A stretch of DNA of 64,000 bases. Origin: Apiosordaria backusii (lineage: Eukaryota > Ascomycota > Sordariomycetes > Sordariales > Lasiosphaeriaceae). The notes beneath the pieces are model-generated. The model had not been told where the DNA came from and did no database searches. It saw only the letters and a list, made by a program, of their open reading frames with translations. The position numbers and the translations under genes are program-made. Positions 35,001 to 45,631 of the stretch are shown piece by piece (the first letter of the stretch is position 1; each line of letters starts with the position of its first letter). The DNA is taken from NCBI GenBank assembly GCA_030549205.1, contig JAUKTV010000008.1, positions 992,001 to 1,056,000 of the forward strand, written 5' to 3'.

Positions 35001-37779
35001 TCAGACACAGGCTGGGGAAGACGACGCTTGGCGGTTGGGTAGCACAAATCCCGGGATTTCGCGTTCTCTACCCGTCGTTTGTGGTCAAGGTGAGATTTAA
35101 TATCAGAGAGCATCACCAATGAGAAGGAATGGTTGCCAATGGCGAGATGGGTAGACCGCACGGTACTACTGTCGTGCTTGTTGGATGAAATGGGAGCCGT
35201 GGGACCTTGCGTATTGCAGTAGGTGTTGAAAATCAAGGTTCGGGGAGCACCATTGAGCCATCCGGCTCGGGTGTCCAGTGTCTGTCAGTCTCGACCTCAC
35301 CCGCTCAGTCGCAAGGTCGGCAGATGGCGGGAAACCGGCGATTCTGTCCCAAAATCAGGATGAACTGCCGTGAGCTGGTCGAGGTGAGATGCTCCACGTG
35401 TCCCCGCAGTCAAAAGGCCTGCAGATGGCTGAAACGAATCCAGCCGACCCTGTCTCGCCTGAAAGTTTGAACGGGCGCAGAGAGGTGTGGACGGCGCGGC
35501 GGCTCTCAGGAAATCCCCTGGAACTTGCAGTTCGGCGTTAAGGAAACGAACAAGCGAAGGATTGACAAACAGAAACTTGTTATCTTTTGCTTTCGTGATC
35601 CTTGGCTTACCGCAATATCCCACTGGATCCGCAAAAGAACCAGGTAAAAATCTCTTTTGGGATCTCGATGTCAGTCTTCCAGAACACGAGCCATGGAGAT
35701 CTGCGGTCCAGGTTCTTCGCCTTGCCCAGGCTGCGCTAGCCTAGCGTGGAAAACAAGCATTTGCCCCTCGTCCCAAACAGGGGAACACGTGCTGTCGTGG
35801 CTCCGGAGCGCTGGATGCAATTTCGCTTGCGATCCGGAACAGCGATCGATTGAAGAGATCCACGTCGCCAAAAAGGTCGAAAGTTCAATTCTTCTTGTTG
35901 ATATTTCAACTTGTAAAAGACAAAAGCGACCGGCTGAGCGCTTGTTTGCTTGCGCGCGCGAAGCTGGCGTCAAAGGGGTCATCCCCACTCTTAATCCGCA
36001 AAGGTGTGTTTCGAACTGGATCGGACGACAGCTGAGAGATGTGGATTCGTCATAGGATCCAGCTTCGGCGCCTTGGGGGGAGCTCGGACAAATACCCCGC
36101 CAAGAATGGCGATAACAGTAAATGGCTTGCGTAATGCTGCGCTGGCAAAGGCCTGGAAGAAGATAGGTCACTCTGATCATAATTTTCAGGTGGTAATTCT
36201 CGAAAAAAGAGTGCCTTGTTCCTGCAGCAGCGAGCCATTTTCTCCTGCCATGGATGCGAGAGTTCCGTACCTGCATCCCCGGATTGCTTTCGATTGGTGA
36301 GGTGCCGCTATTTGTGGGGCCGGGTTTTTTGGTAAACCCACCATGTTGGTCAGCCCAGCGGAGGCGCGAGCAGCTCCGACAGGCATCATGAACAATCAAC
36401 ATGGGGGTTCAAGCCCCACTCTGGACCTCTTGCGACGAACGGCGACAACAGTGACACCTCCATCACCCGCCCGATAATTCCAGCGATTTGTTTGGTTATT
36501 CCGGCCGAACCTACTGCTTTAGTTTGTTCCATAAACCGCACTGGGAAGACACACCTCGGCCCTAGGCCGGCAAAGCCCAGACTCGCGGCTAGATGCAAGT
36601 TTAGGAAATATTGTTGAAAGATGTCGACTGATGGGGAAGGCCGTGGGGATTGACGGACGGACACTGACGTGAGCTGAATGGGACAAGTGTTTCTTGTTCC
36701 GCAGATGGCCCTTGCGTTGACTGCCCGAGCTCTCCATCCCTAGGAATGTGAAGAGCGCTGGAGGGGGGTTGGTGCCATCGACAGCTCGCCTCAACTGGGC
36801 CTCGGAAGTGGTTGGGTTGCTGTGGCCGCATTTGATGGCTTCCCCAGGGCAGAGTGTGGCGCTCTCTGAGATGCAGACTGGATTGTGAGAGCCTATGGAA
36901 TCGCAGCGTGTCCACGAAAATGAAGGCCACCAAGGCAAAGTTGGCGGTGAAAATGTTTGTGATGATGGTTGCAGGTTGTGATGGGCGACATGATGAAGGC
37001 TGGTTCTTCTCTCAGTCCTTCTATAAGTGAACTGCGAGCCCAGCATTGCCTCTGAGGATGAGTGAATCCAGACGCTCACACGCTTCACCCGGAATCAACC
37101 TGAAATCAATAGCAGCAATCAAAGTTCCCGACTTTGTGGCCCTGTCTCCCGTCTCATTCGCCTGAGTGGGGCACACAAACACCCACACCCCCCCTCCTGC
37201 TGCCGAGCTCGCACAAATATTCTCTCAATTCACCCCCCCCTTCTCCTGTTCCTGAACCTGTGCCTGGATTGCCCCTGCCTTTCCCGCCCTGCCAAAAAAG
37301 AACGACCTGACAACCCTGGTCGCTCACTTAAAACACCATAACCCCCCCCCCCCCCACCTTCTCTCTTTCCATCTCGTCTCTCAACCTCACCCTCGGTCAC
37401 GGGCCTTTCCATTCCTTTTCACTGCATTTGGGTTGCCAGCTTCGACCGTCGTACATTTGACCTTTTTTTCATCATCACGCCTTGATCAGGTCACCCTTGT
37501 GGTCTCTGTCCAACCCGTTTCCCGCAAATTCGCATCACTCCTTCTGCGTCTTTGACAGACAGCGACAGCAACACAACATAACAGCGACTGGCCATCTGCT
37601 TCGGCTTCCCTTACCTTCCTTTCTTGATTCTTGACTGGATACAAGACTTTCATTCCTTTCACGAACAAGTCGTCGTGCTGGCAATACAATTACCCACGAC
37701 CAGGCCCATTTCGACCACCCACAGTTTATACCCAATAGCATTGGCTTCCAGGTTACCTATCACTTTTCACCAAGCAAAA
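32083..37779. other. 5.7 kb gene-poor stretch
   Basis: This lies between two divergently oriented genes. Open frames up to 243 codons occur, but they overlap on both strands, often begin without ATG, and show no family motif or splice logic. I found no transposon terminal repeats, rRNA or tRNA. The last few hundred bases are CT-rich with a run of 16 C near 37342-37357, typical of the leader of a strongly expressed fungal gene. A lncRNA or a diverged short gene cannot be excluded. Confidence 0.55.
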
Positions 37780-39014
37780 ATGCATTTCAAAACTGTTCTC
37801 GCGCTGGCCGCCGCCGGCCTCGCTGGCCAGGCTGTTGCGGGTCCTCACCACCACCAGCATGGCGTCAGACATGTTCACGACAAGCGCGCCATTGTGACTG
37901 AGCTTGTCACCGTCACCAATTGGGTTACTGTCACTGTCACCGGCCACTCGCCCACCGGCACTCGCCGCCAGTTCTACAGCAACACTCGCAAAGCCAAGAA
38001 GGTCAAGCCTACTCCTTCCAGCCAGGCCGCTCCTGTTCCGCCTCCTCCTGCGTCGGTTGCACCTGCCCCTGCCCCAACCACCATCATCACTCGGGCTCGT
38101 CCCGTTAGCGTCGACCCTGAGCCCACTGTCGCTCCGGCTGAGCCCCCCAAGAGCGAGGCCGCCTCTCCCCCCCCCCTCCCCCTCCTCCCGCTCCTGTTGT
38201 GGTCTCTAGCCAGCCTCCTGCGGTTGTCAACACCCCGGAACCGGTTCCAGCTCCGGCCCCTGCCCCCGCTCCGGTCCCGGCTCCGGCTCCGGCCCCCGCA
38301 CCAAAGGGTCAGAGACTCGGAGCAGGCTTGGCCTACAACAACCCTAACCTGTTGCAAAAGTTCTTGGAATCTGGCACCAAGATTGGCTGGACCTACAACT
38401 GGGGTCAACGTGATGATTCTGGCACCGGCCTTCCCTTCATCCCCACCCTTTGGGGTCTCAAGCTGGATTTCCCTCAGGTCTGGCCTGCCAATGCCCAGAG
38501 AGCCATCGATTCGGGCTCCCCATGCCTTTTCAGCTTCAACGAGCCTGATCATGAGACCCAGGCTAACCTCTCCCCCGAGGTTGCCGCCGCCAAGCACAAG
38601 GAGCTCATGAACCCCTTCCAGGGCAAGGCTCGGATCGGTTCTCCATCCATCACCAACAGTGGCTCTCCCACCCAGGGTATCGAGTGGATGAAGAAGTTCT
38701 TCGCTGCTTGCAACGGCGGGTGTGCCGTCGACTTTGTCAACATTCACATCTACGGATTCGATGTCGACACCTTCTTGGCCCACCTCATCAAGGTGAATGA
38801 GCTGTTCAAGAAGCCTGTGTGGATCACCGAGTTTGGGCTTAATGGGTCGGACGAGGAGATCAGCCAGCAGCTCAAGACTATCATTGACGCCATTGAGAAC
38901 GACCCCAAGTATGCCTTTGTTGAGGCTTACTCTTACTTCATGGTTGAGGAAGGTATCATGGTCAAGGGCAACCAGCCCAGTCGTTATGGCAAGACTTTTG
39001 CCTATGGAGGTTAA
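37780..39014 (+). CDS. Secreted GH128 Asl1-like glucan endo-1,3-beta-glucosidase
   Basis: The protein likely cleaves or remodels beta-1,3-glucan in the cell wall. It begins with a signal peptide (hydrophobic core VLALAAAGLAGQAVA), then a His-rich stretch and a Kex2-like HDKR site. A long Pro/Ala-rich linker leads to a GH128 domain from about residue 180 to the end. The likely acid/base Glu is in SFNEPDHE near 253 and the nucleophile Glu in VWITEFGLN near 349; TYNWGQ is also typical. The reading frame breaks in the linker: frame 1 runs from 37780 to about 38175, and the catalytic domain is in another frame from about 38180 to 39014. The break lies at a run of ten C at 38167-38176; one more C would give 411 residues. 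A sequencing error is the simplest explanation, but a true frameshift is possible. Confidence 0.88.
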
Positions 39015-41179
39015 CGCCCGAAAGTCGATAATCTCAGGATATGAGAAGAGGAAAAGTTGACGACATCTTATCCGATTCATGAACAAAGTTATGGTTCTGT
39101 TTTTCAGGGAGGGATTTTTTCGGAATTCGCGGTTCTTCGCTTCTTTATATGTGTCTTGTTTCTTGCAGGATATTTTCCAGGCTACTTGGTCACACGGAAT
39201 ATTCTTTCGGGCACAAGGACATGGGCACTTGCCAGCATTGGCTGGTTTTTTTTTTTACTTTTCGATTTGTACATATTTGATTCTTTTCTTCTTCTTCTTT
39301 TCTACTGTTTTATGCTTCTCTTGTGTCACAAGGAATGCAGTTATGAAAAGATATGTGTATGGAAATGGTATGGGGAACAACGGACAAACGGGATACACTG
39401 GAGCTGGGGATACAGGTTACGGCACAACAAGCAAAGAATCGAGGCATTTTCTGGGAGCGAAAAGCGGGGAATGGACATGAGACAAGAAGTAGATAGATTC
39501 ATGACGATCGCTTACGCTTCCTACTACTACCTATGGCAATGGGGTTTGGTATGAGGTCATGTATTTTCTCTGGGATAGGAGGCAAAGGGAGAAATAACAG
39601 GCTTTGCCAATTTACACAACTCTGTCTTTTCTGACCGCTGTTGACTTTAGTTTGTCAGTGCTTGATAGTAGGCTAGTCTGTCTTCCTTTGTGATATATGA
39701 TGAGACATGAAGGTGAATCACTTGCATAACCCGGGGTAAACTGAACTTCGAGCTTGCGGTACTTTGGGAAATTTGGGGAGTATGTCAAGATGATGAAATG
39801 GCGGGTGTCTGCGTGTGTGGTTTTCTTCCGACGGGACGGGTAGCTAGCTTAGTTAGGGGCGGACGTTGGCATGAACTTGTGGGTAGCTACGGTAGCCATA
39901 GTCTGGCGACCATTGGGGGGGGGGGGATATGGCACCGGAGCTGGGGTATATGTTTCTTTTGCGTGGGAATTTAACAAAGGGTGAGCATGAGTCCGGTAGG
40001 GATATCATGGCATCCTGATTTTGTCTTGTCGCGCAATGGGCAGATGGGGGAGAATGATGCGTTACCGTTGGGCTACGGGAAGCTACCGAGTTTAAGTCCT
40101 TTCCTTACTCATGAGATTACCGATTATGAGGGGGGGACTAGGGGTAGAGTGATATGCATAACCGATAGACTAGGGAACAGTACCATGGTTGCTTTAGGTG
40201 TTCGAGATGGAGGGTGGATATGTGAACAACTGGGAGGCTGGGGGGCTGGGCGGTTACCGGAGTGACTTTATTCATGAAGGGGCCTAAAGATATGCATAAT
40301 TGTTAGACTATGGCAAGTCACCAAGTTGGGCTTCCCCATGGGGGCTGTTGCGGCGGCGCTGAGCGGCGTGAAGGTGAGAACAAACCGTTGGCCTAGGGGA
40401 GGGTGCCAGGGTTGACGACTCATGATGAGGCTGGAAATTATGCAAAACTGTTAGGCTAGTGTATGGCTAAGTTACTAGAGGCTCAAAACGGACTTACTCG
40501 TGAAGGGCGGCTAAGGAATATGCAGAATTATTAGACTACGGGGAAGTTACCACAGGGGTGGTTATGTGGAAGACTAAGGTCACTATGGAGACGGAACTAG
40601 GCAATGTGGCGCTCTCCTCAACGGTGTTTAATAGGCAGTCAGAGTCGGTCAAGGCTCAAGCTAGGGATTTGCTGGAATGGATTCAGTTCAACAATGATTA
40701 TGGGGGAAGCTAGCAACGTAAATCGATCCCTTCACCTTGGAACCAATTGCTCTACCCTTTGACCTTGGAACCTGGAAGATCCTACTCGGTCAAGTTTGAC
40801 CATAATGATGATGATGATGATGCTAATTGCAAAGGCATTACTCGAGCACTAGATTTCCATCAGGTGTGTTGTCTGTCCATTGACTCGGTCATCGATTGAC
40901 CGAGGGCTAACTGACTCTTATGAAAGCAGTCAAAATGGACGCAAGGTCAAGGTGAAAAAGCTATAAAAGCGCGTGTCGATCTCGGTGACCAAACTCAACT
41001 CATCATTGCAGCGACTTCTCCTCATCAGCCGTATGCTCATTCTCAGATCAAATGCTTCCAACAGTCTTGAAGCAAGCCCATCACCTTACCTCCCACAACA
41101 GTCACCCCCCGACCGACTCTCACAAGTTTCAACCCACCAATTCAAGCCGAGTATAACCCTCCCTCCCTCCCCCGCTCAT
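39015..41179. other. Convergent intergenic region with diverged repeats
   Basis: This holds the 3' regions of the GH128 gene (+) and the aldo/keto reductase gene (-). It contains a G run near 39916, a family of four diverged repeats at 40103-40560, and a GATGATGAT run near 40806. No coding sequence is supported. Confidence 0.65.
40103..40560. repeat. Four diverged copies of a ~60 bp direct repeat
   Basis: Each copy has an ACTCATGA-like word, then a GATATGCATAA-like word, then TTAGACTA, and ends in an AAGTTACCA-like word. Copies lie at about 40103-40186 (with extra sequence inside), 40264-40323, 40415-40478 and 40491-40552. They are on the same strand, spaced 76 to 160 bp apart, and all lie in non-coding DNA. 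Confidence 0.7.
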
Positions 41180-42220
41180 TTACTCCCCCCTTTTCTCACC
41201 ATACCCACTCCACCCAATCAACCCCCTCAACTCCCCCACCCACCTCTCCCAAACCCTTTCATTCTCCTCACTCTCCCCCCTCCATTTCCTCACTTTATCC
41301 ACCGCCTCCAAATCCCCCCTCATATGCTCTTGGTTTGTCGTCCCATCCAACACCACCACCCCCTCCCCCTCCATCAAAAGCACATACCACGCCTCCTCCA
41401 ACCCTTGTAGTCCCACCTTCTCCCTCAGCTCCCTAACAACCCTCTCCTGCCTCCACACATCCGCATTCCCTGTCAATGTCCAGAACCCCTGATATCTAAT
41501 CCCATGTTCATAGCAAAACCTCCGGGTGGCGATATCCCAGTTGTATTCTGCTGCGCGTAACCGGTTTTGGATTATACTTACTCTAGGGAGGGAGGGGTTA
41601 TCGTTGAGAAAAGAGGAAAATACGGGGAGGAAGGAGGGGGGGGAGTTGGAGAAGCCTAGGTGGTGGATTTTGTGGGGGACGAGGGAGGAGAGGTGGGTCC
41701 AGGCGAGGGTGTTTTCTGGGAGGGTTTGGAAGGGGGAGTGGAGGATGAGAGCGTCGAGATAGGGGGGTTCGTGGTCGGGGGTGGAGAGGTTGGTTAGGGA
41801 GGAGGTGATGGAGGCGGAGAGCTGGGAGGGGATGGGGGAGGTGGTGGAGTAGTGGGGGGAGGGGTCGTAGGGGGTGAATTTTGTTTGGATCTTTACATAC
41901 AGGGGGGGTTAGTAAACGGCTGGATAGGAAGGAAGGGAAAGGAAAGGGAGGGGAGGCTAAGTGAATGGGGGGGAGGTGGGGAAAAGTACCCAAAGATCTT
42001 TACGGCTGACGATGCCCTCAGATATCGCCCTTCGGATCCCCTCGCCGACGAGGGCTTCGTCGTAGTGGCGCTTCATGGCGGCCGTGTCGATGCCCCGGAA
42101 GCCGGCTTTGATGGCCTCGTAGACGAGGTCGGCGGTGCGGTCTTTTTTCCAGGCTGTGCCGTAGATGAGGGAGGGCATCTGGGCGAGGGATTGGGAGGGG
42201 GGTGGCTCGGGGTTGGACAT
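41180..42220 (-). CDS. Aldo/keto reductase
   Basis: An NADPH-dependent (beta/alpha)8-barrel oxidoreductase; the substrate is unknown. Exons 42220-41990 and 41890-41180 give 313 residues. The 99 bp intron has a GTACTT donor, a perfect TACTAAC branch point and an AAG acceptor, joining KDLW to IQTKFTPYDPS as expected for the family. Visible catalytic elements are Asp and Tyr in GIDTAAMKRHYDEALVG, Lys in QTKF and His in LILHSPF. An in-frame ATG at 42343 would add 41 residues rich in Arg, Lys, Ser and Pro with no acidic residue, which could be a mitochondrial presequence; the start at 42220 gives the cytosolic form. The gene is divergent from the next dehydrogenase, with start codons about 0.6-0.7 kb apart. 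Confidence 0.88.
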
Positions 42221-42343
42221 GGTGCTGAGTGTTCGTGGGGGAGAATGTGATGGGGTATTACTAGGGGATAATCGACGGCAGATGTTGGGTACAATTGTGG
42301 CTGTTGGTCTGAGGTTTGGGAAGGGCTTTTTTATTGAAATCAT

Positions 42344-42944
42344 GTCTTGTTCAATGTGAGAGGCTTCAATGAAGTTGAGAGCTCATGAGCGGGAAGGTGC
42401 AGATCAATGATTGGTGGAAGCTTGGCTGTGAGGGGAAGCTCTTGCTCTTGAGAGCTGTCACAGGTCTATCTCAAGTTCTTCAGAGATATCTCACTCCATA
42501 TGTAATCATGCCAATTCTCAATATTATGCCTATAACTGAATTATTTCCTTCTCGCGGTTCATAATTTTTACGAAAAATGTCTGTCAAATAGTGAAGGATG
42601 ACGTCGTTTCGACTTCTTGATGTATAATGTACCTTCGCCAATCGGGAGCCGGGAGACTTCTGTCCGCCATGTCTTCTGGGGTCATCCTGGGCACAAGAAT
42701 TGGCAGACTTTAATTGGCCAGAGGAAGCTGTAGTGGACCCTTACCCAGCCGTTTCAGCGTGGGAGAGCTTCCTCGGTGCGGGACAGCTGCCGTGGTTTTG
42801 TGTGTGTGTTTCGGCGATTTACCCGTCAACGCCGCCCGCTGCCCCGCCATTAGGATGGAGGGGAAGATGGCGTGAAATTCCTTTCGTTTGTCTCTTGTGT
42901 CTGTATTCTCTTCTTAAAGCTTTGCTTAACATCACCAGATTAAC
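42344..42944. other. Divergent promoter of two oxidoreductase genes
   Basis: About 0.6 kb lies between the outermost possible start of the aldo/keto reductase and the start of the Gfo/Idh/MocA gene. It contains a CT-rich leader before 42945. No coding sequence is supported. Confidence 0.65.
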
Positions 42945-44233
42945 ATGGCGTCGTCAACTCCCTATACTGTGAGGTGGGGCATTCTGGCCACTGGCTGGAT
43001 TGCTGAGAGTGAGTTCCAGCCCCTCTTCTAGTCTACCAAGCACTAAACATTTCTCTAGCCTTCACCAAGGACCTTCTCACCAACCCAGCTTCTCGTGACG
43101 TTCATGATGTCCGCCACGAGGTTGTTGCTGTGTCCTCATCCAGCTCCAAGGACCGGGCCGCCGACTTCATCAAACAAGTCAATGCCCCCAGCACCACCAA
43201 GGCCTACGGCTCCTACCATGAGCTGGTGGCTGACCCCGATGTCGACATCATCTATGTTGCTACACCGCACAGCCACCACTTTCAGAATGCCATGCTTGCC
43301 CTCACAGCTGGCAAAAATGTTCTCTGCGAGAAATCCTTGACTGTGACAGCTGCTCAGACCCGCAAGCTGATCGAGACTGCCCGCTCCAAGAACTTGTTCT
43401 TCATGGAGGCTGTTTGGACTCGCTACTTCCCCCTTAGCATCAAGGTGAGGGAGTTGATCACATCCGGCGCCCTTGGCAACGTGTACCGCACCATTGGTTA
43501 GTCCCTTTCTCCCCCAAGTCTTTGACAAGGCACTGTACTGACATCCCACCTAGCCGACCTTTCTGTTGGCCGTGACGCCCCTGAGGGCAAGATCGACTTC
43601 CCCGATTCCAACCGTATGGTCAACGCCGACCTGGCAGGTGGTGCTCTCTTGGATCTTGGCATCTACGCCTTGACTTGGGTCTTCCAGTCTCTGTACCACA
43701 CGCAGCCTGAAGAAGAGAAGGAAGCGCCCAATGTCATCGCTGCCGTGAACAAGTACCACACTGGTGCTGATGAGACAACCAGCATCATCCTGCAGTTCCC
43801 CAAACACAAGAGCCACGGTATCGCCCTGACTTCTCTCCGTGTGGCCTCTGAGCCCGACAACAAGGACACAGCTGGGGCCTCGATTCGCATCCAGGGCGGT
43901 CTTGGTGAGATTCAGGTTGTTGGGCCTGCCTACCGCCCACATCAGCTGAGAATCATCACCAAGGAGAGCGACGGCAAAGCCGAGGTCATTGACTTCACCA
44001 TCCCCAAGGACAAGGAGCGTGACTGGGGCCACGGCATGTTCTGGGAGGCCGATGAGGCCGCCCGTTGCTTGCGGGATGGGCAGAAGCAGAGCAAGACCCT
44101 CCCCTGGAGCGAGAGCATTGTGATCATGGAGGTCATGGACGAGACGTTGAGACAGGGCGGGGTGACGTACCCCGAAGTGATTTCGACCGACGTCTTTGAC
44201 CCCCAAAGCCCCCTCAACACGGGCAAGAGGTAA
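42945..44233 (+). CDS. Gfo/Idh/MocA family NAD(P)-dependent dehydrogenase
   Basis: Most similar in layout to dimeric dihydrodiol dehydrogenase / D-xylose 1-dehydrogenase (NADP+) proteins; the true substrate is unknown. Three exons, 42945-43008, 43059-43496 and 43554-44233, encode 393 residues. Introns are 50 bp (GTGAGT...TAG) and 57 bp (GTTAGT...TAG). The N-terminal Rossmann segment is VRWGILATGWIAETFTKDL. It is followed by IIYVATPHSHH and NVLCEKSLT, where the Lys of the EK motif is the conserved catalytic residue, and by FFMEAVWTRYFP, a sequence typical of this subgroup. The C-terminal half is the substrate-binding domain (GGALLDLGIYAL). There is no signal peptide, so it is likely cytosolic. 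It is divergent from the aldo/keto reductase, which may share its promoter region. Confidence 0.92.
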
Positions 44234-45631
44234 TTAGTAGACTGTCTGGCCTGAAACTTGGAGAAATAGATTGGGGGTTGGGCTGGTTTATGCCTGAAGC
44301 CCCCAGCCTTGCTGTTGGGGCGCACTGTCGTCGGGTTCGTGGTTGGGTCTTTGTCAGTGACCCCACGACGCGAGGCTATGATGCCCAAAGATGACATTCA
44401 GAAAGATGGGGGACGCGGGATTTGGGCTCGGAAAATATGACCCGAGCCTGCCGCAGCCGACTTGGTATCAACCAACCATAAACTTGTGTAGCCAATTGTA
44501 CCTTTTCCCAATCCACCCCTTGCCGTCTTTTTTGAGAAGTTTGAGCATCTTGTGTTGATGATCGAGTATAACATCGGCCAGGCCGCCATGACGGTCGCCA
44601 AGACCTTGAATTGGGCCCACAAACCCTCGTTTTCGAGGGTTAGGGTACTGGGTCACCGCAAGTGCTCTTGCATCATCAGCGATGCGACAACTGGCTGCTG
44701 ATGCTGAGCTTGCCCAGCGGAGATGCAGATCTGAGACATATGTACCTGGGAAGTCCATTTGGGAAAGGGGAGCTGTTGTCCGATAACGTAAGTGCACGGC
44801 CGACAACCGATAACCCAGCTTGGCTGCTTGAAGAACCAAGCATGGCAGCCCCACCAAGGTAAGGCCCCGTTCCCTTTTCGGTGCTCCCAACCTTAACCCA
44901 ACCACCAACCACACATCACCCACACAACCACAGGGGAACCAGCTCCGAACCACCACACCGTCCTAATACACATGTGCGCAAAGCTACACCTCTGCTAGGT
45001 ACGTGTACAGTCATCTCAACAGTTCGCTCCTTGTCCTGCCCCGGTCGTGCAGCTAGACCCCTCCAGTTGGCAGCAATGTCGTAGCTGCTTCCTTCGCCCT
45101 CACCCTAATTCTGCAGTGCTCACTGCATGTCGAGTTACGGGATGGCGGTCGGTCGCCAACGGCGTCTTTTTGGCCCTGTTCGTTCTGCACTGCATCTCTT
45201 TGCAGCCACATCACGATCCCCTCCCCAGGTCGCGCTACCCTGCCCGCTGACCCCGGAACAGGCGGTCAAGGATTCGCTTGACCAAGAGCCGCGTCAAGAA
45301 TCAAAAAAAAGCTTTTTCCATCTCACTTCCACCCTCGTCGCTGTTGCTCCTCAGCGGGTCAGGGGTACAAAGTGGGAAAGCGGGTGGTGTGCGTGTCGTG
45401 TCACCGTGGGTGTGTACCAAGTCTCTGCGGCCTGACCTGACTGAGAAGCAGGACTCAACCCTGCCTGAACCTAGGCCAGTCTCTTCAGTCGAAGGAAGAC
45501 ATTCTGAATATTCATCCGGTCAGCGTGCCGCGCGAAGCCCAAGTTGGGCCGAAGACCAAGGAGCTTAGCAAGTCTCACCTTGTTGTTGCCCGATCCAGCA
45601 CTATCAAAGGCTCTCGGTGTAACGTGAACCC
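44234..45631. other. Intergenic between dehydrogenase and TRM9
   Basis: This holds the dehydrogenase 3' region and the TRM9 promoter. The open frames are short and on both strands; none shows a domain. Confidence 0.65.

Noticed and set aside
36395..36425. tRNA T-arm-like sequence GGGGGTTCAAGCCCCAC
   Set aside because: No matching acceptor stem, D-arm or anticodon stem lies upstream at the proper distance.
30211..44233. Secondary-metabolite cluster (C6 factor, aldo/keto reductase, dehydrogenase)
   Set aside because: There is no polyketide synthase, peptide synthetase, terpene synthase or dedicated transporter, and a 5.7 kb gap plus a wall enzyme gene separate the regulator from the oxidoreductases.
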